From the NCBI GenBank assembly GCA_002842205.1, contig PHCI01000006.1, forward strand, positions 91,364 to 155,363: 64,000 nt of DNA, read 5' to 3'. A program made the position numbers and the translations under genes. Of the stretch, positions 6,302-13,131 are shown piece after piece. This DNA is from Betaproteobacteria bacterium HGW-Betaproteobacteria-3. GTDB taxonomy: Bacteria > Pseudomonadota > Gammaproteobacteria > Burkholderiales > Burkholderiaceae_C. A model generated the notes under the pieces. It had not been told where the DNA came from and did no database searches. It saw only the letters and a program-made list of their open reading frames with translations. Position 1 is the first letter of the stretch; every line of letters begins with the position of its first letter.

Positions 6302-9300
6302 ATGTCCCCACTCGCGATCGAATTCCCCGAATCTCTGCCCGTCTCGGCCCGGCGCGAGGAAATCATGGCCGCGATGGCCGCGCACCAGGTGATCATCGTT
6401 TGCGGCGAAACCGGTTCGGGCAAGACCACCCAGTTGCCCAAGATCGCGCTGGCCCTGGGGCGCGGCAAGCTCAACTACCCGGCAGGCCAGCAGGCCAAGC
6501 TGATCGGCCACACCCAGCCGCGGCGCATCGCGGCCAGCAGCGTGGCCAAGCGCATCGCCGAGGAGCTGAAAACGCCGCTGGGCGAGGTGGTGGGCTTCAA
6601 GGTGCGGTTTCAAGACCGGCTGAGCCGCGACGCCTCGGTCAAGCTCATGACCGACGGCATTTTGCTGGCCGAAACCCAGACCGACCCGCTGCTCAGGGCC
6701 TACGACACGATCATCATCGACGAGGCCCACGAACGCAGCCTCAACATCGATTTTCTGCTGGGCTACCTGCGGCAGATATTGCCGCGGCGGCCCGATTTGA
6801 AGGTGGTGGTGACCTCGGCCACGATTGACGCGGAGCGGTTTGCGAATCACTTTGGGGCCGGTAACGGTCCCGCCCCGATCATCATGGTGTCAGGACGCAT
6901 GTTTCCGGTGGAGCAGCGCTGGCGGCCGTTTGAAGAGTCGCGCGAGCACGACCTCAATGACGCGATTGCCGACGCGGTCGACGAGCTGTGGGGTGGTGGG
7001 CCGCGCGGCACGGGGGGGCTTCCTTCGGGGGGAGACATCCTGGTGTTTCTGCCGGGCGAGCGCGAGATCCGCGAAGCCGCCGACCACCTGCGCCGACACC
7101 TGAGCCACCATGCGGTGACGCGCAACGCCGAAGTGCTGCCACTGTTTGCGCGCCTCTCGCAGGCCGAGCAAGACCGCATTTTTGACGGCCACACCGGCCG
7201 CCGCATCATCCTGGCCACCAACGTGGCCGAGACCTCGCTCACCGTGCCGGGCATCCGCTACGTGATCGACGCTGGCACGGCGAGGGTCAAGCGCTACAGC
7301 TTTCGCAGCAAGGTCGAGCAGCTGCTGGTCGAGCCGATCAGCCAGTCGTCGGCCAACCAGCGCGCCGGCCGCTGCGGCCGCGTGGCCGACGGCATCTGCA
7401 TCCGCCTCTATGACGAGAAGGATTTCAACGGCCGCCCGCGCTTCACCGACCCGGAGATCCTGCGCAGCTCGCTGGCGGGCGTGATCCTGCGCATGAAATC
7501 GCTGCGCCTGGGCGTGGTGGAAGATTTCCCGTTCATCGAAGCGCCGTCGGGCCGCGCGATCGCCGACGGCTACCAGCTGCTCAACGAACTGGGCGCGGTG
7601 AACGACGCCAACGAACTCACCCCGCTGGGCCAGGAGCTGGCCCGCCTGCCGCTGGACCCGCGGGTGGGCCGCATGATTCTGGAGGCGCGCAGCCGCAACG
7701 CGCTCGACGAAGTGCTGGTGATCGCCAGCGCCCTGAGCGTGCAGGACGCGCGCGACCGCCCCATGGAAGCCCAGCAGCAGGCCGATCAGGCCCATGTGAA
7801 GTTTGACGACGACAAGAGCGAGTTCACCGGCTACCTCAAGTTGTGGAAGTGGCTCAACGACGCGCGGGGTGGCGCCCGATCCACCGTTCGCCCTGAGCCT
7901 GTCGAAGGGCAGCGCATCCAGGGAACTTCGACGGGCTCCGTTCGAACGGAAGTGGCGCACAAGCTCTCCAACCGCCAATACGAACAACTGCTGCGCCAGA
8001 ACTTCGTGAGCGTGCGCCGCGTGCGCGAGTGGCGCGACATCCACACCCAGTTGCACACGGTGGTGGCGGAGCACCAATGGCGGCTGAATGGGACGCCCGC
8101 CAGCTACGAGCAACTGCATCTGTCGATGCTGTCGGGCCTGCTGGGCAACGTGGGCTGCAAGCTCGACGAGGAAGACGTGTACCTCGGTGCCCGGGGCATC
8201 AAGTTCTACCGCCATCCGGGCGCGCACCTGTCCAAAAAGCCGGGCCGCTGGATCGTGGCGGCCGAGCTGGTGGAAACCACGCGGCTGTTCGGCCGGGGCA
8301 TTGCCGCCATCGAGCCGACCTGGCTGGAGCAGGTGGGCGGCCATCTGCTGAAGCGGCAACTGCTCGACCCGCACTGGGAGAAAAAGGCCGCCGAGGTGGT
8401 GGCGCTGGAGCGGGCCACGCTGTATGGCATCGTCGTCTACAACGGCCGACGCGTGAACTTTGGCCGGGTGGACCCACAGGGCGCGCGAGAGATTTTCATC
8501 CGCGAGGCGCTGGTGGCCGGGCAGTGGGAAACCCAGTTGCCGTTCCTCGCCGCCAATCACAAGCTCATCGCCAAGGTGGAAGAGCTGGAGCACAAGTCGC
8601 GCCGACAGGACGTGCTGGTGGACGACGAGCTGATCTACGCCTTCTACGACCAGCAACTGCCACCCGAGGTGTGCAGCGGCCACAGCTTCGAGGCCTGGTA
8701 CCGTGAAGAAAGCAAAAAGAACCCCAAGCTTTTGCTGCTCACCCGCGAAGAACTCATGCGCCACGAGGCGGCGGGCATCACCACCAACGCCTTCCCCAAG
8801 ACCCTCCGCCTGGGCGGTGTGGACTGCGCCGCCAGCTACCTGCACGAGCCCGGCGACGCCAAGGACGGGCTGACGGTGACGGTGCCGCTGTTTGTACTGA
8901 ACCAGGTCAACGACGACCGCTGCGAATGGCTGGTGCCGGGCATGCTCAAGGACAAGATTCAGGCCTTGCTCAAAAGCCTGCCGCAGAAGTCGCGCGGGCG
9001 CTTTGTGCCGCTGCCCGAATCGGCCACGCGGCTGGCCGCAGTGCTGGGCACACCCGAGGCGTTTGGCGCGGGCGGCCTGACCGAAGCACTGCTCAAACAG
9101 GTGCGCACCGAAACCAGCCTGGACATCAAGCGCGCCGACTTCAAGCTCGACATGCTGCCCGCGCACCTGTTCATGAACTTCCGCGTGACCGACGAGCACG
9201 GACGCCAGCTCGGCACCGGCCGCAACCTCGGCGCGCTCAAGGCCGAGCTGGGCGCGCAGGCGCGTGGGGCCTTTCAGGCGCTGGCAGGCCTGCGCACGGC

Positions 9301-10285
9301 GCCTGGTGCTGCACCAACCGCAGAAACCGCAGAATCTCAGGATTTTGAACAAAAACTGCCTTCAGCCCCCGTAGATAGGTCAAAGTTTGCTACTAAATCA
9401 GAAGTAAACACGTCGGTGAAAGCGGGTGAGAAATACACTGGGTGGGCCTTCGGCGAGCTGCCCGAGCTGATGGAGATCGCCAAGCCCGGGGGCCTGGGTG
9501 GGCAGACGCTCATCGGCTTTCCGGCGCTGGTGGACCAGGGCGACGCCGTGACCATCGAGGTGTTTGACGAACCCGAGGTGGCCGCCGCCAGACACCAGGC
9601 CGGCCTGCGCCGCCTGTTTGCGCTGCAGATCCGCGACGCGCTCAAGTACCTTGAGAAGAACCTGCCCGATCTGCAGAAGATGGCGGTGGCGTTCATGCCG
9701 CTGGGCTCGGTGGACGAACTTCGCAGCCAGATCATCGACGTGGCGCTGGACCGCGCCTTCCTGCTGGCGCCGCTGCCCACCGACGCGGCCGCCTTCCAGC
9801 GCCGGGTGGACGAGGGCCGTGGCCGCCTCACGCTGATTGCCAACGAAGTCGCCCGCCTGGGCGCCACCGTGCTGGCCGAATACGCCACCGCGCTGCGCAA
9901 GATCAAGGACACCAAAAACGCCGCCGACGCCACGGCCGACTGCACCCAGCAACTCCAGCGCCTCATGCCCAGGCGCTTTTTGGCCGCCACGCCGTGGACC
10001 CAGCTGCAGCACCTGCCGCGCTACCTCAAGGCCATCACCCTGCGGCTGGACAAATGGCGTGCCGACCCCGCGCGCGACGCCACCCGCCTGGCCGAGCTGC
10101 GCCCGCAAGAGCAGCGCTACTGGCGCCTGGTGGCCGAACGCAAGGGCGCGGTGGACGACCGCATGGCGGAATTCCGCTGGCTGCTGGAAGAACTGCGCGT
10201 GAGCTTCTTCGCGCAGGAGCTGCGCACACCCCAGCCGGTGAGCGTGAAGCGGCTGGACAAGCTGTGGACGCAGCTCAACAGCTGA
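6302..10285 (+). CDS. hrpA: ATP-dependent RNA helicase HrpA
   Basis: A DEAH-box helicase of 1327 residues, close to the usual 1300. Walker A GETGSGKT is at 35-42, DEAH at about 140-143, the SAT motif at about 172-174, and motif VI with QRAGRCGR later. Helicase-associated and DUF3418 C-terminal regions follow. HrpA acts on stalled ribosomes and mRNA. Start taken at ATG 6302; an in-frame start 24 bases upstream is also possible. Two repeat-derived insertions are translated: residues about 528-550 from a REPIN-like element (VRPEPVEG and onward) and residues about 1014-1037 from repeat family A (SAPVDRSKFATKSEV). Both keep the frame. Confidence 0.95.
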   Translation: MSPLAIEFPESLPVSARREEIMAAMAAHQVIIVCGETGSGKTTQLPKIALALGRGKLNYPAGQQAKLIGHTQPRRIAASSVAKRIAEELKTPLGEVVGFKVRFQDRLSRDASVKLMTDGILLAETQTDPLLRAYDTIIIDEAHERSLNIDFLLGYLRQILPRRPDLKVVVTSATIDAERFANHFGAGNGPAPIIMVSGRMFPVEQRWRPFEESREHDLNDAIADAVDELWGGGPRGTGGLPSGGDILVFLPGEREIREAADHLRRHLSHHAVTRNAEVLPLFARLSQAEQDRIFDGHTGRRIILATNVAETSLTVPGIRYVIDAGTARVKRYSFRSKVEQLLVEPISQSSANQRAGRCGRVADGICIRLYDEKDFNGRPRFTDPEILRSSLAGVILRMKSLRLGVVEDFPFIEAPSGRAIADGYQLLNELGAVNDANELTPLGQELARLPLDPRVGRMILEARSRNALDEVLVIASALSVQDARDRPMEAQQQADQAHVKFDDDKSEFTGYLKLWKWLNDARGGARSTVRPEPVEGQRIQGTSTGSVRTEVAHKLSNRQYEQLLRQNFVSVRRVREWRDIHTQLHTVVAEHQWRLNGTPASYEQLHLSMLSGLLGNVGCKLDEEDVYLGARGIKFYRHPGAHLSKKPGRWIVAAELVETTRLFGRGIAAIEPTWLEQVGGHLLKRQLLDPHWEKKAAEVVALERATLYGIVVYNGRRVNFGRVDPQGAREIFIREALVAGQWETQLPFLAANHKLIAKVEELEHKSRRQDVLVDDELIYAFYDQQLPPEVCSGHSFEAWYREESKKNPKLLLLTREELMRHEAAGITTNAFPKTLRLGGVDCAASYLHEPGDAKDGLTVTVPLFVLNQVNDDRCEWLVPGMLKDKIQALLKSLPQKSRGRFVPLPESATRLAAVLGTPEAFGAGGLTEALLKQVRTETSLDIKRADFKLDMLPAHLFMNFRVTDEHGRQLGTGRNLGALKAELGAQARGAFQALAGLRTAPGAAPTAETAESQDFEQKLPSAPVDRSKFATKSEVNTSVKAGEKYTGWAFGELPELMEIAKPGGLGGQTLIGFPALVDQGDAVTIEVFDEPEVAAARHQAGLRRLFALQIRDALKYLEKNLPDLQKMAVAFMPLGSVDELRSQIIDVALDRAFLLAPLPTDAAAFQRRVDEGRGRLTLIANEVARLGATVLAEYATALRKIKDTKNAADATADCTQQLQRLMPRRFLAATPWTQLQHLPRYLKAITLRLDKWRADPARDATRLAELRPQEQRYWRLVAERKGAVDDRMAEFRWLLEELRVSFFAQELRTPQPVSVKRLDKLWTQLNS
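7884..7949 (+). repeat. REPIN-like paired palindrome inside hrpA
   Basis: CCGTTCGCCCTGAGCCTG, then TCGAAGGGC (7884-7910), is the common proteobacterial REP sequence. It is followed after 15 bases by an inverted partner at 7926-7949 (CTTCGACGGGCTCCG, then TTCGAACGG). The pair is translated as VRPEPVEG...TSTGSVRTE in the helicase-associated region of HrpA without breaking the frame. Confidence 0.85.
9343..9411 (-). repeat. Dispersed repeat family A, copy 4 inside hrpA
   Basis: On the plus strand it reads GCCTTCAGCCCCCGTAGATA, then GGTCAAAGTTTGCTACT, i.e. the reverse orientation of the family. It is read in the phase where an intergenic copy has TCA-TAG-TTT-GCT; here the TAG is AAG (9383-9385). 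It encodes a linker in the C-terminal third of HrpA. Confidence 0.9.
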
Positions 10286-10307
10286 AGCGGACGCCCGAGG
10301 GCAGGCG

Positions 10308-10616
10308 CTACGGCAGCCTGCGGCAGTACGCCTTGCGTTCGAACCAGTAGGCAATGTTGCCCGTGACGACGATGGTGCCCGAAATGATGGCCGAGGCCGC
10401 CGACACCACCCCCGCGCCCACCACCAGCGCCACGCAGCCTTCGTTGGAGCAGCCCTGGATGGCCGCCACCTGCACCTCCTCCAGCACCATGTGATTGGCG
10501 ACGATCTGGCATTCCGGATCAAACACCTGGGTGGTGCGGGGCACATAGATGCAGGCTTGCAGCAGCGCCAGCCAAGCCACGGCCACCGCAAGCCGGAAGG
10601 GGCGGCGGTTCAGCAC
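10308..10616 (-). CDS. Small predicted lipoprotein, unknown function
   Basis: A 102-residue protein with a basic start (MLNRRPFR), a hydrophobic stretch, and a lipobox-like LLQAC around residues 18-22, suggesting a lipid-anchored envelope protein. The mature part has further cysteines (DPECQIV, QGCSNEGC) and one hydrophobic glycine/alanine segment (ALVVGAGVVSAASAIISGTI) that could insert in a membrane. I do not recognise a named family. It is convergent with hrpA and downstream of the DUF4405-like gene on the same strand (4-base gap), so it is probably co-transcribed. Confidence 0.65.
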   Translation of the reverse strand: MLNRRPFRLAVAVAWLALLQACIYVPRTTQVFDPECQIVANHMVLEEVQVAAIQGCSNEGCVALVVGAGVVSAASAIISGTIVVTGNIAYWFERKAYCRRLP

Positions 10617-10620
10617 CGGG

Positions 10621-10965
10621 TCATTTCCCGCCGCCTTCGGCCTGGGCTGCGGCCGAATCCATTTGCCGGGCCAGCTCCGGGTCGACCGTGTTGCGGACGG
10701 CCACGCTGTAGAGCAGCACCAGCATCGCCGTCAGCACCGAAATGGCCACCACGCCGGAGCGCCGTTTCAGGTGGGCCTGGATGCTGCGGAAATTCAGGGT
10801 GATGTGCGCGATGGCGGTGACGATCATCAGCAGGCCGAACAGCTTGTGCACGGGGTGCATCTGGATGGTGAACGACGGCCGCTCGATGACGAACATCATG
10901 CCCCCGGACGTCGCCATCGCGATGAACGAGACCAGCATGGTGAGGGCAACAATTCTGCGGAACAT
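10621..10965 (-). CDS. DUF4405-like membrane protein
   Basis: A 114-residue inner-membrane protein. The ATG at 10965 was chosen because AGGAA lies seven bases upstream and the protein then starts MFRRIVALTMLVSF. Three hydrophobic helices are visible, with HPVHKLFGLLMIVTAIAHITLNF in the middle. The paired histidines (H-P-V-H-K and A-I-A-H-I-T-L-N) resemble the haem-type histidines of DUF4405/cytochrome-b-like small membrane proteins. Function unknown. It precedes the small lipoprotein gene by 4 bases. Confidence 0.7.
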   Translation of the reverse strand: MFRRIVALTMLVSFIAMATSGGMMFVIERPSFTIQMHPVHKLFGLLMIVTAIAHITLNFRSIQAHLKRRSGVVAISVLTAMLVLLYSVAVRNTVDPELARQMDSAAAQAEGGGK

Positions 10966-11090
10966 CCGGCTTTTCCTGTTGAGATGATGGCGCAAGCATA
11001 CCTGCGCCGGGAAGGCACTCGGACTCCCGGACCCGAGGGGCCGCACGGGTGCCCGCTGGCCTTGGCGACCGCCACCGCAGGGGCAAACCG

Positions 11091-11951
11091 TTAACGCGCC
11101 ACTTGCAGACGCAGGCGTCGTGCGGCATCTTCGGCCCGCGCATCGTCAATCTCGCGCATCACGTGGCCGACATCGACCGGCCCTGATTTGCGCTCGAAAT
11201 GGCCGGTGAGCACGGTGTCCAGGTCCAGCATGCCGCGCTGGTACAAGTCCCAGATTTCCAGCCCGTAGGCGGTGTCCAGAAGATCGGGCGCAAAGCGGCC
11301 AAAGAAGCTGCGCAGGTTGTCCACGTCGCGCAGCAGCATGCGGGCCGCGTGGTTGTTGCCTGCCGCGTCCACGGCCTGGGGCAGGTCGATGATGACCGGG
11401 CCCGCCACACCGTCGTGGGTGGCCAGCAGGATGTTGAATTCCGACAGATCCCCATGCACCACACCGGCGCACAACATGCGGACCACTTCCTTGAGCAGCG
11501 TGGCGTGGTGGCGGCGGGCATCTTCGGGCGTGAAGGTGACGTCGTTCAGGCGCGGGGCGGCGTCGCCATGGGCGTCGGTCACCAGTTCCATGAGCAACAC
11601 GCCGTCAAAGAAGTTGTAGGGCCTGGGCACGCGCACTCCGGCTGCGGCCAGGCGGTACAGCGCGTCCACCTCGGCGCTTTGCCAGGCGGCCTCGGTGGCC
11701 TGGCGACCAAAGCGCGTGCCCTTGGCCATGGCGCGGGCCTGCCGGGTGTTCTTGACCCGGCGGTTTTCGGTGTAGTCCACGGCCTGGCGAAAGCTGCGCT
11801 CGGTGGCGTCCTTGTAAACCTTGGCGCAGCGTGTCTCATCGCCGCAGCGGACCACATACACCGTGGCCTCCTTGCCACTCATGAGCTGGCGCACAACGCG
11901 GTCGATCAGGCCTTCGTCGATCAGGGTCTGCAGTCTTGGGGGGGCTTTCAT
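11091..11951 (-). CDS. RIO1-family serine protein kinase
   Basis: A 286-residue kinase-like protein. It has the RIO ATP-binding loop SGKEATVYVV (25-34), Lys44 in CAKVYKD, the catalytic loop HGDLSEFN (166-173, with D168 and N173), and the metal-binding IIDLPQ (D189). Bacterial RIO proteins of this type (PA4780-like) occur in many beta- and gammaproteobacteria; their substrates are not well defined. The key catalytic residues are all present, so it should be active. It is divergent from proQ, with 93 bases between the start codons. Confidence 0.9.
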   Translation of the reverse strand: MKAPPRLQTLIDEGLIDRVVRQLMSGKEATVYVVRCGDETRCAKVYKDATERSFRQAVDYTENRRVKNTRQARAMAKGTRFGRQATEAAWQSAEVDALYRLAAAGVRVPRPYNFFDGVLLMELVTDAHGDAAPRLNDVTFTPEDARRHHATLLKEVVRMLCAGVVHGDLSEFNILLATHDGVAGPVIIDLPQAVDAAGNNHAARMLLRDVDNLRSFFGRFAPDLLDTAYGLEIWDLYQRGMLDLDTVLTGHFERKSGPVDVGHVMREIDDARAEDAARRLRLQVAR

Positions 11952-12044
11952 GGCGTCGATTGTGCGCCCGGCCGGACGCCCTGCGACCGGTGGTCGCCCG
12001 GGCTGGCATGATGCAGGGTTGTCTGCCCCATTTCACTTCTTCCC

Positions 12045-12866
12045 ATGACCGACGCCTTGCCTGAATCTGCCGTGACCGTTTCGCCCACCGAGGCGGCCGC
12101 ACCCTCTCAACCCGCTCCGCGTGGTGGCCGGGGGCGCCGCGGCCGCGGGGCCGCCCGGCCCGACGCCGCCGCTGCGTCCAATGCCACCGGGTCCGACGCC
12201 GGGTCCGGCTCGGGTGCTGCGGCCGCCCGTCCCGCGCCGCGCGTGCACCCGGTGCTGGAGCAACTGGCCGCCCTGTACCCGCACTTGTTTGGCGCGGTGT
12301 TTCGCCCGCTCAAGCGCGGCATTTACCAGGATCTGTTGGCCGCCCATGCTGACGTGCTGGACAAAAATGGCCTGAAGGAAGCACTGGCGCAGCACACGCG
12401 CTCCACCCGCTACCTGGGCAGTGTGGCGGCGGGCATGCCGCGCCACGATTTGCAGGGCCAGCCCGTGGAGGCGATGGCGCCCGAGCATGTGCATCACGCG
12501 GTGCTGGAAGTGTTTCGCCGCCGCCAGGGCCGCACGCCCGAGGCCCAGCGGGCGGCACTGCGTGAGCGTGCGGTGCAGGCCATGGTGGACGCCCTGGAAG
12601 CCTCGGGCCTGACGCGCGCCGCGTATGACGAGCGGGTGCGCGGGCGTGACGACACGGCCAATGCGCTGCTGGACGAGGCGCTGGCGCAAGCCTCCGCCCG
12701 CGCAGCCCGGGAAGAAGCCTTGCTGCGGGCGTTTGAAGCCAGCGGCCAGACGCCGCAGGCGTTTGCCGACATGTACGGTCTGGACCCGCGCCAGGCCCCC
12801 CAGACACTGGCACGCGCCAGGCACCGCCGTGAGGTGGCCGCGGCTGCGCCTTCCGTCGAGGCCTGA
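12045..12866 (+). CDS. proQ: ProQ/FinO-domain RNA chaperone
   Basis: A 273-residue protein with a low-complexity basic/alanine N-terminus (RGGRGRRGRGAARP), a ProQ/FinO domain at about 66-175, and a helical C-terminal extension. Key family elements are LFGAVFRPLKRGIYQDLL and the TRSTRYLGSVAAGMPRHDL segment. ProQ proteins bind structured small RNAs and mRNA 3' ends. The arginine/glycine-rich leader could add nonspecific RNA affinity (inference). slyX follows by 6 bases. Confidence 0.88.
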   Translation: MTDALPESAVTVSPTEAAAPSQPAPRGGRGRRGRGAARPDAAAASNATGSDAGSGSGAAAARPAPRVHPVLEQLAALYPHLFGAVFRPLKRGIYQDLLAAHADVLDKNGLKEALAQHTRSTRYLGSVAAGMPRHDLQGQPVEAMAPEHVHHAVLEVFRRRQGRTPEAQRAALRERAVQAMVDALEASGLTRAAYDERVRGRDDTANALLDEALAQASARAAREEALLRAFEASGQTPQAFADMYGLDPRQAPQTLARARHRREVAAAAPSVEA

Positions 12867-12872
12867 TGCGGC

Positions 12873-13100
12873 ATGGGCGAGCCTGACGACACCTCCCGGC
12901 GCCTGACCGAGCTGGAGATCAAGGCCAGCTACACCGAAGATCTGCTGGACCAGCTGAACCTCACGATTTACCGTCAGCAGCAACAGATCGACCGGCTGAT
13001 GGCCGAGGTGGCGCAGCTTCGACAGCAAGTCCCCGATAGTGAGGTGGGGGGCTCGGCCCGGGTGACCCACCTGCGCGACGAACTGCCGCCGCACTATTGA
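12873..13100 (+). CDS. slyX: SlyX family protein
   Basis: A 75-residue coiled-coil protein. RRLTELEIKASYTEDLLDQL and NLTIYRQQQQIDRL are the SlyX hallmark heptads, and the protein ends with the family's LRDELPPHY tail. Its biochemical function is unknown; E. coli slyX neighbours slyD. Here it directly follows proQ (6 bases), so it is likely co-transcribed. Confidence 0.9.
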   Translation: MGEPDDTSRRLTELEIKASYTEDLLDQLNLTIYRQQQQIDRLMAEVAQLRQQVPDSEVGGSARVTHLRDELPPHY

Positions 13101-13131
13101 GGCTGGGGCACCGACGCCGCGCCGGTGTGCG

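Noticed and set aside
6890..9352. Very long open frame (820 codons) on the minus strand opposite hrpA
   Set aside because: It is a shadow of hrpA caused by G+C-biased third positions; its translation is rich in His/Arg/Gln/Leu with no family signature.
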